This document shows positions 10,266-21,899 of a stretch of DNA of 64,000 bases, one piece after another (positions within the stretch are counted from its first letter, which is position 1; each line of letters starts with the position of its first letter). Made by a program: the position numbers and the translations under genes. This DNA comes from Tanypteryx hageni (taxonomy: Eukaryota; Arthropoda; Insecta; Odonata; Petaluridae), in the NCBI GenBank assembly GCA_028673005.1, contig CM054113.1, positions 64,618,850-64,682,849 of the forward strand, written 5' to 3'. The notes below the pieces were generated by a model. It was not told where the DNA came from. It saw nothing but the letters and a program-made list of their open reading frames with translations, and ran no database searches.

Positions 10266-10695
10266 AAAAGGGGTGGGTCAAAAAAATGCGAGCCCGTTGT
10301 TAAAATATTCATAGATCTCCACTGATTATAAGTGTTAAATTTGGTTAAAATTGATGAGGATAGTTCAACCCAAATACGTGTATAAAGAATTTTTTTCTTC
10401 ATTGTATTTTGGCAGCCCTGCTTTCTGTATCCATACTAAATATCTTGATTTTGCTATTTTATGTTGCATGCCTACTTCATACAAAATTTCGTTGTAATTG
10501 ATTGAGCCAATTCCTTCCAAATTCGTAATTACCGAAAAGTTTAAGTTCGCAATTGTGGCACCCCTGCTGAGTCGATCCGGTCCAAATATGTCATTTTGGT
10601 CATTAATTTATGTGAATATTGTGTGTACCACATTTAGTTGATATTAGTTCATTCATGAAAAAGATGTTAGTGGGACACACACGGACATAAGACTT

Positions 10696-11268
10696 TTCCT
10701 TTTTACTTTCTCCATATACGAAGTATAGAGAAAGCTTTGTTTTCATGAAAAAAATCGAATTCGAGTTTTCAACGGAAACTATTAATCAGATCAGTGTGAC
10801 ATTTTATATTTGACATTTTTGTTAAAGGAAGACGTACTGATTAGTTTTTGATAAAAAACAGTCAATCAGAAGCGGGTGTTTACTCTTGTCACATCCGTTT
10901 TTTTGAAATATTTGATAAATGTACCGGAATAAAAGTTGTAGAAAATTTAATTTTTTACAACCTTTGCTTGAAACATTTTCCCATATAATGCATTGTTGAA
11001 GAGATATGGTAAAAATTAAGTATTTTAGCTGCCACTACCATACCACCTACCGGCGACCATTGTAAACACTACGCTCCTTTTTATTTTCTTAATTGTTGGA
11101 GTTTTGGGACTGTATCCAATATCAGAAGGCTACAGTTTGAGTTTCTGTTCTTTGTAAAGTCTTTAAATTTTTCTCGCAGTTCCTTCAAGTATTTATTATC
11201 ATTTAACCTATTTGGAAATTTTAGAAATATTACAGTTATGGAGAAAGTCATGTGGTGGCCACATCAGA
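10696..11268 (+). repeat. Repeat family B, copy 1
   Basis: Begins TTTTTACTTTCTCCATATAC and ends at a GTGGTGGCCACATCAG-type block. Further copies are at 25577-26173 (+) and 29975-30680 (-), and a diverged 5' part is at 26447. Conserved landmarks are CATGAAAAAAATCGAA, TGTCACATCCGTTTTTTTGA and AATGCATTGTT. The class is unknown. The open frame at 11238-11474 starts inside the repeat and has no recognised domain. Confidence 0.85.
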
Positions 11269-11269
11269 T

Positions 11270-13290
11270 TTTTTTGGAATGTAGACTAAAAATACATAAT
11301 TACTTACAAGCAACTGGTGGTAAGAATGACAAAACAGTCTATATCTACAATGGAGAGTCTATAAGTGGTAGTTACTTTGGATTAAGCTCAAATAAGGCTG
11401 ATGATTCAAAAGATAAAGGCTTATCTTTTCCACTTGAGTATTTTTTACCCAGATGTGCACATCCCCCAGGTTAATTTCCATGAGTTTCGGCTTCTCACAT
11501 ATTTGATCCTTCGCTCGAGAGCTCTCTGCATGGAATGAGTCACAGTTTCGGTAAACTTATTGGGAAGAATAAACAAATCATCGTGGGAATGTTCTTAAAA
11601 AATGCCATCCCTTCTCCGTATGAGCTGTATGCATCATCCACCAGTCTCCCATAGTTCTCGCAAAAAAATCGTTTCGTTTTTGTGTGTTGGATGTATTTCC
11701 AAAGGCAAATTTATGCACAGGTGCATGAGGCGCTAGCTGTGGGCCTCGTCGAAAAGGGGGCCTTGCAAATGGGACCTCGTTGAAAAAGGGGCCTCACCAA
11801 AGGTTGGCATTAAGCTTGGGCGATTGGCATGTGTTTTATGGTCTTAATTAAATGATAAACATTAAAAATATGCGGTTGGATATCAGGACAACACTTTGAA
11901 ATTCTTTCCTAGCTCATTATTTATTCTACTCACAGGACGAACCTATTGTCCGGCAAGTGCTACTTGATACTGCCTCGAAACACTTCAAACCCCAATCGTC
12001 CACCTAATGAATGAGGACTTTCTCACCTGGATTAGGCATGTTGTCGTGGCACACAGTTGAAGGTTATGCGGAATACCTCAATACACTTAAGAAGGGGATT
12101 TTCTTCATCCATCTCACCAATGAAATCTTTCGTTTGTATTGAGATTTTTACCTTCCCAAACATCTTGCTTTGGATGAGGGAGAATAAATTCTAAGATTTT
12201 TCTCGAGGCCCCCATGCGCTACGTTAAACAGAATAAGAGAAGAGCTTCGAGAATCTGTCGTCAAGATAAGTCGGGATAAGACTTTTAAATTAGACCTATT
12301 CTGATCTCAAATACACAAAAGCATAGCAACAATTGGTTTGAAATCTGTATAGAAACTTCTGATTGTAGCAGATATAGTATCTGCTTGTGTTTGATGAAAT
12401 CGGTCATTTCATAATGTATTAGATCTACCCATACTACCTCTCCTCTTGTTTTGTCGTAAGGTTAGTTTGTATGAATTTTATTGTTTTATTGTATGAATCT
12501 TGAATATTGTCATTATTAATTGAGATGTAGGAAAATGGACACTTTAGATATTTCAATCCCAGGATCCCGTGGAATTTCCTGATCCCAAAATCCCGAGATT
12601 ATAATCTCAATAATAATTTGGATTTTTTCAAAGCTTTTCAGATTGTTAGAAGTACATTATTAATAAATAAGTAAAGATTGTACATTATTAAATTTAAAAA
12701 CATTCTCAAGAGATTTTGAAGACATTTTTAATAAAACTAAAATCTTTGTGGAACGAGCAAATAGTTGATCAGAAGAAGAAAATAGCGAATTAATAGTGGA
12801 AGAAAATCTTCCAAAAGGAATTACTCGAAAACCAAAAAATATGCCCGGTGACAATTCAAAGAATCATCAGTTTGAAAATTCCATTGGTTGTTTTCAGGTA
12901 CATGTGCATAAGATCATTTTATCTTGTTATTATCTTATGCCTGCCAATAGAGAAAACATTTCTGTCTTTTAAATTTTTGTTGTCATTTTTAATAATGCAA
13001 CAAGTTTATATTGTTGTATTATACATTTCTAGATTTCATAATGCATTGTACACTTTTTGTTCATATATGTATATTTCATTATGTTAGTAAATATTCCATT
13101 TTTGCTTATTAAATGATTAGTGTACTGTAATAATCAAACTCCTGATAAAATAGGTAAAACACTGCACTTCAGAAATGGATGTGGTCAGCAAGGGGGCTGG
13201 TCAAGTAAACTTTTCCCGGGCCGGAAAAAATTACCAGTCCGCACCTGTATTGTAGCAAAGATAATAAAAAACTGTATAAACCTCTTCCCA
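11270..13290. other. Spacer with possible decayed hAT ends
   Basis: No gene is supported. GGGCCTCG-TGAAAA-GGGGGCC motifs near 11740-11800 and the inverse GGCCCCCATGCGCTACG near 12207 look like an old inverted-repeat element. TTACCAGTCCGCACCTG at 13231-13247 resembles the right end of a CAGGTGCGGACTGG-type hAT, but no target duplication was found. Confidence 0.35.
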
Positions 13291-13352
13291 TAATTGATTG
13301 ATGTATTTTGTCATTCGGGAAATAAATGAAATGAATGAATAAATAGATGAAT
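13290..13352 (+). repeat. Possible LINE 3' end with short-repeat tail
   Basis: GATGTATTTTGTCATTCGGG then AAATAAATGAAATGAATGAA is the usual layout of a non-LTR 3' end followed by a GAAT-type microsatellite. It is an inference from layout alone. Confidence 0.35.
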
Positions 13353-15200
13353 TTAAAATTGAATCAAACTATAAGAATTGGTTCATGCAACACAATTTTC
13401 GTTCCCATCATACTGATGGGCTAAAATTCTAGTAGGAAAAATAAACTTTTTAAAATTTTAATGCTGAAATTAGGGCAACAGTAATCAGGAACCTGTTATG
13501 TAAACCATTTTCCTGAAATACCATACGCATGCAAATAAAATTGGATAAGAAGGAAAACTTTCTTTACATTTTTCACATAAGTAAAGTAAGAAATGGAGTG
13601 ATCAGTATTTGAGATGTAGCAGCAAGCATTATTAATTATCTTCCTTTAAAATGAGATTTTTAAAACTATTTCTGAAGAATAATGAAATGCCTTTAAAGTG
13701 TACCCTGGAATTGAAACCAGAGTTTATGTTATAATGGTGTGGCTTTTAATCACTATGTTTAAGGAGAGTGTGAAGCTTGTTCTGCTAAGCATAATTTATG
13801 GTATATGACACCTATTATATATGAATCTAAAGATTTTGGTCAATTAATTATCTTACTTGAATAAAATCCAATTAAAAATATTCTTCTGGGTATCAGAAAA
13901 ACTTAAAAAATGATAGCAATGATTCTGCAATAAAATACCTATCTCAAACAAATTCCATCATTGGTTGGAAGCACGATGCTCTTATAAATATGTATGCAAA
14001 TGATACTTTATGGTTTAAATTGCATTGAGGATATTTTATCCATGAATCGAGATAATTACCAAAAATGCCTTGATTTTTATGTTATTATCAAAGAAAGAAA
14101 TAATGAGGAATTATAAACTCAATTTTATATCCCCTATTATCAAAATCTTGAACAGTTCATACAAGACAATAATAATATTAAAATAATTTCTGAGACATTT
14201 TTACGGTTTATGTGGAATGTTTAGCTTCAGTCTCACCATTTTTTTTTACAAAAGCATCAATTTATTCATGTTCAAATTTTGCCCTTTGCCATGTATTATT
14301 TTGAATGCAAAGTATTTTATTCATACTCTTATTTTGATTTTTTATTGATCTTTTATATAGTTGAATAATGTTGCTTTTAAACAGGGCAAAGGATAATGCA
14401 TATTTATTGTTTTATTTTTAAGAAAATAACTTTTCAATGATTTGTTTTAATTAATTGAAAATAAAAATATTTCAAAGCGGTCAATCGACAATAAAGAAAA
14501 ATTACGTATTAAATCAGAACCAGGCAATGTCTTAATGGCATGAAATGGTAATTTACTTCTTCTATTATGAAATTATGAGGTAACTTCTGAATTTGTGCTT
14601 TAGTGATCAATTATGAATCTTAAAATAAGGTCATAAAGTCATGATCTATTGTAATTTAAGAATATCTTCCTTGGTCTTTACTTTTGAGACGGTGATAACA
14701 GTGCTTGTGTGACCCATTTTGGAAAAGTTAATATGGATTGATTTAAATAAACAGGAATTCTTTGATTAATAATATGCTGCATTCTTATTATGGAATGCAG
14801 TTTTTACAGCCAACATTGTTTGTTCGATTGCTATTATGCTGATGCAGGTAAATGCAGTTCCTTGAAATGGTAATTTCAAAATTATTTTGAAGGAGAAAAA
14901 TTGTGTTTAGAAAGCCCTATTACTGTTTAATGTCAGTAATGATGTAGAACATATAATTAGTGTTTTTTTCTGGATAAATATCTAGTCATGTAGCAGAGGG
15001 TAGAAGACCTCTTAATCTGACGATTGTTATATACTGAGCTTCATTAGAAATTAATGTCTTTATTATATAACAACTAGCATTAATATTCTGTTAAAGGGAA
15101 GTTTTCCAGTAATTACAATAAATAGGACCTGTTGCTTTCTAAGATGAATACTTGAAAAATATTATATATGAATATAATGTTCCAGAGTCACTTTGTTGAA
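13353..15200. other. Plain AT-rich sequence
   Basis: I see no gene, repeat family or RNA. It plausibly belongs to the last intron of the syntaxin-6-like gene, whose final exon follows at 15932. Confidence 0.4.
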
Positions 15201-15205
15201 ATATA

Positions 15206-15336
15206 TAGTCAAACCCCAATTTAGTGCCCCCTATATAGTGCGACCCCTGCATACTGACCATTAATCGTAGTGAACAGAACGCCCATCCTATGATTACATA
15301 TAGACCTTGATTTGGTGCTAAATCGGGGTTTGACTA
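15206..15336. mobile_element. Pogo/Tigger-like MITE (family C, copy 1)
   Basis: Ends TAGTCAAACCCCAATTTAGT and, inverted, GCTAAATCGGGGTTTGACTA, 131 bp in all with TA termini. Related to the copy at 39033-39207. Confidence 0.75.
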
Positions 15337-15931
15337 AACTCAATAAAAGTAATGTCAAGTGAAATGTCGAAGTACTTAAATTTTACAAATTCATGGCAGT
15401 ATTGTGGAGTCAAGGTTTTTCGGCTATGCCGGTAAATGTCCATCATTACATCAAAATAATAGTAGCTGAACATTTAAAAGGCTGTTTTCATTTAGGTATA
15501 AATGATGATCAGCATTTAGACACAATTAGTCTATGGGGTGATCATTTTAAGAAAGAATCCATGATTCTATGAATATTTACAGATTACTTGGGCGGAATTA
15601 TTACAATAAATTTTTATTTATTACGAGGCATTGAAATTGATCACCATCTTGAAGGAATAACCATGCATGACAGGATTTTGAAAGAAAAACTGTCTGTGAT
15701 GTGGTGGGAGGAATGTTGACAATTAGATAGTCGATGTTATATTTTAATCCATCCAAATTGTGTATTATTGTTGTCAGTCTTATCCTTGACATAACCTCAT
15801 ACGAAGAAGTCCTAAGGTGACAAGTTACCAATTGTCATTTTTCCAATTTTGTCATATATTCATTTATCATAAGAATTTAGGGTTCTCAATAATCACCCTG
15901 AATTAAGCTGCATTTATTTCTTTCTTTTCAG

Positions 15932-16008
15932 ATAGGAGACAATGGATAGCCATAGGAGTTCTTTCTGGCGTGATGGTTGTGGTAATTATCTTATTCATTG
16001 TGGCGTGA
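15932..16008 (+). CDS. Stx6: Syntaxin-6-like SNARE, final coding exon
   Basis: A pyrimidine tract, TTTCTTTCTTTTCAG, ends at 15931. The exon then reads in phase 2 (AT completing a codon, GAT if the preceding exon ends in G): RRQWIAIGVLSGVMVVVIIL, then four more residues and TGA at 16006-16008. Syntaxin-6/10 proteins end with DRRQW followed directly by a single C-terminal membrane anchor, and this exon has that composition, length and position relative to the stop. The family acts as a Qc-SNARE at the trans-Golgi and endosomes; the anchor holds it in the membrane. The preceding SNARE-motif exons were not found in 1-15931, so they are beyond the window or in sequence I could not recognise. The gene is convergent with eEFSec, whose stop is 1030 bases away. 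ATTAAA at 16738 is a possible polyadenylation signal. The call rests on 24 residues. Confidence 0.72.
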
Positions 16009-17037
16009 GAACTGATTTGTTCCTGTCTGCTTAGTACCTTGACCAGGTGAAAGAGTGATTCCTCAGCAGTCTTTTTAGAAAAGTGGCAATTACGTCGACG
16101 ATGGAATTGATAAGCATTGAACATTTTGGAATTCCATAATTCCAAGTTTTTAAGGTTTTGAAAATGGTGGCATGGTTTTCAGTGCTGCACCTGATATCAA
16201 ATTCATCAGGGAATTGCAGATATTGTATTTTTTATTAGGTTCTATTATTTGGACTAAAATATGTATATAGACGTATTATTATGATGGTAGACAAATCTTG
16301 CCCTTTCAATATACCAAATCAACTTCTTCGACCCATTTTTACAATGGGGGCTGTCTTTAATCGGGGTCTCATATTTGTTCCTTTTTTGTACAGTATTATT
16401 ATTTTAAGGTGAAACTTTATATTTTAATTTTTATAGAAATTTATGTATTTATTGTATGTGATAAAAGTCCCCTTGGTGTCTAAACATGATGATGCTTGCT
16501 GCTAAGTAATTGTTTTTGTTGCATTTAAAACTGATTACGATGGCATTTATAACAGTGCTCTTAATAATTAATCAATAGTTTCATTTAAATGCCAAGGAAT
16601 CCACAAAACTATTTATATTCATTGTTATTGCTAATGTTCTCATAAATCCTTGGAAGTCTCTCTCTAAAATCAATTTCATCTGTGAATCCATGTTAACACA
16701 TAACTAGCAAAGCCAAGTTAATATAAACCCAATTTCAATTAAAATACCAAGTAAAATAGGGTTATATTTTGAGAAGAGTGTTCCATTCAGAGTTATTAAT
16801 GAATGTGTACTAGGGTAAGAAGTTAAAAAAAAACTAAACTTAAATATTGACAAAAACCTCTTGCACCAATTGAATGAATTGGTTGCAATTGTAAATCACT
16901 AATTGAAAATTTCTGTGGGTTATGTATGTAAATATATAATATCCAAGAATTTGTGGTTTTGATAAACTTTAGAAACGATTTTTACCATAAGGAAACATGA
17001 TGACTTATGTTAGAAAGAAAATACATTGTTTATCCCG
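16009..17037. other. Shared 3' region between two convergent genes
   Basis: This interval separates the stop of the syntaxin-6-like gene (+) from the stop of eEFSec (-) and presumably holds both 3' UTRs. ATTAAA at 16738-16743 (+) and AATAAA on the minus strand (TTTATT at 16448) are candidate polyadenylation signals. No other gene is seen. Confidence 0.5.
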
Positions 17038-20000
17038 CTACTGTTTAATTATTTTATTTACATCGTATATATATCTCTTAAAGTGCAAATTAAAACTAAC
17101 TGGTTCATTCTCAGATGGTTCGCTTGCCTGCTTCCCTTTCTTCTTTGACGAACCCATTAACTTCTGATACGTTGATTCCTTGAGTCCTCCTGAAATGAGT
17201 GAAATCATTCGAACATTTAACAGCCTTTTTTATTTTTAGGGCAATAAATATGCAGTAATGCAATAAGCTCCCAAATCCAGCATCCTTAAGACTAGGAAGT
17301 AGTGGGTTTTCAGAAGAATCTGGATTTCAGAAACTTGCGTTGACCAAATAGGCCAGCTCTGGAAAGTTTTGAATAATTTCTTTCACTGGAAATAATTAGA
17401 GTTAAAATTTAACATTATTAATTAAAATAAAAAAGATTTAATAGAAATTAATATAATCAAGTAGAATTACCATTGTCTGCACTAATCAAATCAAAGTTTT
17501 TTAAATGTTGTTTTCTTTCCAAGTTTTATCACAAATGTTTAGAAATCATGTGGCATCTACCAGTAAGTTGCTATTAATGCGCAAACTGTCTGTTGTAGAG
17601 ATGGAAGGGATGGTAAAAGTGATCTTATTTTATCATTAAGTGACATATATTGGGTATTTATTAACTTCAGGAAGTGAATAAAATGAATAAAATGGTAATT
17701 AGTGTATCACATTAGGAGGTTCTTTGTAATATGATAGTGATGCTTACACAAGAGGAATTAAGTCCATCACTTGCTGAAAGATAACAAGAAATAGTAGATG
17801 CCATTATCTAAAATGATTTGGCAATTTTTCTTTTCGTCTCTCATGATGAAAGCTTCAACGTTACAAAAAATTGCTCAATAAAACCTAGAAATGTTTTTAA
17901 TTAAATAGCAACATCCTGAAATGATAAACACTAAACAATACTTTTCATTCTTTCTATTACAGATTTTTCTCTTGAACATTTTTCTAGAAATTAAAGAAAC
18001 AAAAGGGGCAAGATCCAATTTTTGTGAACTTGAAATATGCTTATGGAGTTAAAAGCATTGCACTAAATGAAGTCACTTCATGAATCCAATAATTAGTACC
18101 TAAATAATTTATGAAATTGCACCTATGTATTTGAGTTTCTTAGAACTATTAGATAAGAATTTCTTATGATCCACATTCATTAATATTAATTTCCTATACC
18201 AATTTCCATAATTAAATTAACAAGGAGTTACCTGGTATTCTGACCTTCACTTTTCCACTCTGACCAAAGGATCCGTCTATGACGCCATCTTCCCCAGTCG
18301 ATAACTTCACCTTCAAACCAACAAAGATCTGTATGTTGCTTTCCTTTTTAAACATGCCACGGCCGATTACTTCCATTTCGTTGGAAGCTCGGTCTATCAT
18401 TCCACTCTTTTGCTTCTCTTTAAATACTTTAATCTTCGGCAGAACCGTGGTTTGATAATCCTTGTCTTCAATGCCAAATGCAAGTCTACCCCAGAATGCG
18501 AGCCTGCAAACATTGGCATGTACGTCCCCATCCAGCCTCGATCCAATCACTAGACACCCTGGGACCACTGGAATTGGATGTTCAAATTCAAGCAAAGCAT
18601 ATGTTTTTAATGGAATCCCCTCCTTGATTTGTTGATTTCCATCTTCATTGTTTGTATAATCTGCTTTGTCAGAAACCATCTCTTCGACGTACTTGTATTC
18701 TTTATCGAAATTAAAATTCTGTGCTGACAATTCATCATTTTCAATTTCTCTGAATAAGGACACCTGAGCCATGACAGTTTCATGTCCCAAGCTTATGTGG
18801 AACTTGGAACGAGTGCATATTTTACTTCGGAAGTGCGATATCCTTTGTATGGAAAGAAGAGCTGCACATATGATGGGAACATAACCCGGACAACATGCAA
18901 TGCCTCTTTCCAATAGTTTTGGATCAAATTGAGTGACGCAGATGCCGAGTCTGTCTCCTTCCACGGCCTTTTCCACAGGACGGTGAAACATCTGCATTGA
19001 TTTGACCTTTTTGGTGACACGCAGCAAAGGAATTTCCACTGACTGAAGTGACAGAAGATTTTTAAATGTTTGAATTATTTTGGATCACCAGCCAATCAAA
19101 AATTGCAATCATCATAACATGAAATTTTCTTACATCATTAATGCTCACTGTCCCTTGAAGAATGGTACCAGTGATTACAGTCCCTTGGCCTCTTATGCTG
19201 AAACAATGATCAATGGAAAATACAAATGGAGCCGTAACTTTACGTTCTGGTATGTAGGACATCCTCTTCAATGCCTCAATCAATTCTGTGATCCCTGTAA
19301 AATATCATTAAAAGATAATAAAGTTAAACCTCTTACAAAGTTTACAAAATATATCAAAACTTAGTTTTCTTTACATTATCAGACAAACACTAACCAACTG
19401 GTTCTGCACTTGTGTTGATATCAGATCCAACAGGTTTAGCAGCAGTGCATACAATTGGAGCATCAGCAAACTTAGTGTTTTTCAAAGTTAAATTCATTTT
19501 TTTCTTCATCTAGCGAAATATATAAGGTTTTTTAATTAGAATGTCACCATGATCAATTTATTGGGGATTACTATGTAATGTATATGAGAAATTGCAACCT
19601 ATGCTTTTGTAAGTTATCAACACTGGCTCATAAGAATGCCCTTTTGCGATGTAACAACTATATTAGCACATTTATCACGTTCCTGTTGAAAAACTATGAA
19701 AGAATTTTATGTGCAAGAGAAATTTTACAATAACACTACAATTAAATTGAAATAAAATTAATACTTAACATGTAGTGGTTACGATGACATTTTCTAAACT
19801 TCTTTACTATAATTGATAAATTGTACTTTAATTATTTGTATCGTACAAAGTAACCAACAAATCGTAAATATGAAAATTTTTCAAGAGAAAACACTATATT
19901 TCATGAAAATCGTACCTGCAAAACTTCCTTTTTTAAGGACGATTTCAACATTACTTTTTGGTAAGTTAAAATGAATTTCTCTATGAAAATGGAGAGCACT

Positions 20001-20698
20001 TGGAATAAATTAATGAACACAAAAGCACTACAACCCTATTAAAATAAAACCGAAATATTGATACTTTAAATTTTTTCTACAGTTCTGGGTCATACCTCTT
20101 CCTTAACGAAAAGAAAAAAGTCAATAACTAAGCAAGCTGGGTTTCGATCGAGGTAAAAGGTTGCAATATTTTATTACATAAAATACCTTCTCAATAGTAG
20201 CCGGTTGCTTATTAGGTGGTACAAGATCTATTTTATTTAGAACAACTATCATTTTCTCGGATGTTATTTCTCCTATTATCAAACATTCCGCAGTTTGTGT
20301 TTGCATTCCTTTGGTAACATCCAGGACCAACACCATGGCGTCAATTATCTGCGCACCTAAAATGGCATTTCCAGTTAATAACATCTTTGAATAAGAGTCA
20401 CAGCAATATAAATTACATCCGACGTACCTCCAATAATTGTCCTTACTAAAGAAGCGTGCCCTGGACAATCAACAAACGTGAACTGTAATTTGTCACATTT
20501 ACATCTTAGGTGGTCAGGTGGATCGACGGTAAGAGAGCTGAATCCCAAGTCAATTGTAATGCCTCTTTGTTGTGATTGCGGATTCTTATCAAAAGCAGCA
20601 GTACTTGCAACAGTACTCAAGGCCTTTGATAAAGACGTTTTCCCACTGTCCACATGTCCCAAAACTCCAACATTTAAATTGAGTAATTTATCGGGCAT
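17038..20698 (-). CDS. EEFSEC: Selenocysteine-specific elongation factor eEFSec, complete, six exons
   Basis: eEFSec is the GTPase that brings selenocysteinyl-tRNA to ribosomes decoding UGA. Exons, in order: 20698-20428, 20356-20187, 19509-19395, 19294-19134, 19042-18232, 17189-17038; all introns are GT-AG and the sum is 1680 nt (559 residues plus TAG). Residues 14-21 are the P-loop GHVDSGKT, 43-50 the QQRGITID switch, 77-81 DCPGH, 131-134 NKID and about 170-172 AAK, completing the G1-G5 set. Then follow beta-barrel domains (FSIDHCFSIRGQGTVITGT; KSMQMFH; GDRLGICVTQFDPKLLERG) and the family-specific domain 4, ending with LHFKRYIYDVN, matching the LTFKRYVFD-type end of animal eEFSec. Exons 3 (GSDINTSAEPVG) and 6 are too short for ORF calling. 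The start is set by an upstream in-frame TAA and A at -3. Length is as expected, and there are no defects. Confidence 0.96.
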
Positions 20699-20708
20699 GA
20701 TGAGACAT
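20688..20708 (-). promoter_or_regulatory. Six-codon uORF overlapping the eEFSec start codon
   Basis: Ten bases upstream of the eEFSec ATG lies another ATG (A at 20708) in a different frame. It encodes MSHHAR and stops just past the main start. The upstream ATG has T at -3 (weak), whereas the main ATG has A at -3. If the 5' UTR includes it, leaky scanning or reinitiation would set eEFSec output. The transcription start is not visible. Confidence 0.55.
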
Positions 20709-20719
20709 TAAAACGCAGC

Positions 20720-21890
20720 ACATAAAGGAGTATCTACACATACACTCGTTTGTCACCCTTTCTCCTGGCCTAACATATAAAGCCGTATCTCAGAACTGCA
20801 TAGTGAGATTGCTTCTGTATTTATAAAATATTTTATAAATATATAAATGAGAAATTTACACAACGCACTAGTAACTTTTCAAATAGCTATACGCACTTTC
20901 GTACGTATTTTGTTTTTATCAGTTGTCCCTTCACGACCGATAGAGGACACTCTTGCATCTCCGAAATGGAATATTTTCAGTAAACGTCTTCAATCTTGCA
21001 TGGAGAAGGAATAATCGGACCAAGTGGCTTTATTTGGTATGTACACCGTTAAATGCAATTTTTAAATTAATTATAAAACTGTTTTATAGTTGTCAGTATT
21101 TCTCGAATATTATTTAGTCGTGGATATCTTCATAAATGTATTATTATCGTAAAATTGAACATCAACATAAGAATTCCTAGTAATCTCTCACGTAACACTG
21201 TTTAGATACTTAAATTTTATCATTTTACGGCATGATAATGTTCAGAATTTACTTATTTTTCATAATTTTAAGCTTTATTCCAAATTGCGCATCGTGAAAA
21301 CACGGACTAGTCACAAGGGCAATAATAATTTCAAATATTGTGGCAGTTTAACGTATTGCTTAGGTAGTTTACACTGAAGTTATTTATACTAGTTTTAACT
21401 TTATATTTTAATTTTTGTTATTTATAATCAGCGATGCCCTACCTATGGACCTTCCGTTAATTATTTTAGTGTCTGTTTTTTCATATATTCCCTCTTTATG
21501 TTAATGTTACAATTAATGAAGTTTTTACGTTAGTCATTTGTAAATTTTCTTCCGTTTAGGCTCCATTGACGCCTATTGGTGTCCTTAAAATATGTTTCCA
21601 TAATTGTTAAACTAAAATTTGACTCAAGAATAACATTTCAAGTACAAATCTTATTAAATTCGCATTTCTACACCTCGATGAGAAAAGTGGATGTTTCATT
21701 CCATAGCATAAAATCAATCAGCAGTATTATTCTACAATATATTAATTTAAAGAACACCTCTCGTAATTCGATTTGGTCGAGATGGTCGTTTATTTCCTGA
21801 TGTGTTCAAGCATAGTGTTTTATTTTGTCCATTACCTCGTAATGTATGATTTACTTATAAATGATAACGCATATACTATAGTCATAACTT
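20720..21890. other. Upstream region of eEFSec, AT-rich
   Basis: Probably contains the eEFSec promoter (reading left) within the first few hundred bases. I see no clear TATA or initiator, no gene and no repeat family. Confidence 0.4.
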
Positions 21891-21899
21891 CACAGCTGA

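Larger units (their letters stand above)
8130..10324. mobile_element. hAT-type element inside the tandem array, perfect 8-bp target duplication
   Basis: The ends are CAGTGGTGAGCTGT (left) and, reverse-complemented, CAGTGGAGATCTAT (right). ATTATAAG occurs at 8122-8129 and again at 10325-10332, an exact 8-bp duplication. Both ends carry GGGCTCGC a short way in. No transposase motif is seen, so this is a non-autonomous copy. Its 2195 bp include a family D fragment, an internal duplication and a foldback element. Confidence 0.88.
7627..10640. repeat. Tandem array of three ~285-293-bp monomers, interrupted by a hAT element
   Basis: Unit 1 starts near 7627, unit 2 at 7911 and unit 3 at 10407. They share the pattern TTTTGG-GGCC-TGCT, then CCTTCCAAAT, then a TTGTGGCACCCCTG-like block, then a T-rich end. 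Unit 2 is split by the hAT at 8130-10324. Removing the insertion and one target copy gives a unit length of 293. Divergence among units shows an old array. No coding potential. Confidence 0.85.

Noticed and set aside
11718..13247. A single hAT element from CAGGTGCATG (11718) to CACCTG (13247)
   Set aside because: The 8-bp flanks TTTATGCA and TATTGTAG do not match and the inner ends differ.
14805..14842. Possible microexon between TTTTTACAG and GCAG-GTAAAT
   Set aside because: Too short to identify; splice-like sites are common in AT-rich DNA.
18793..20711. Frames overlapping eEFSec on either strand (for example 18793-19020 -, 19080-19364 +, 20478-20711 +)
   Set aside because: Shadows of the eEFSec exons in other frames.
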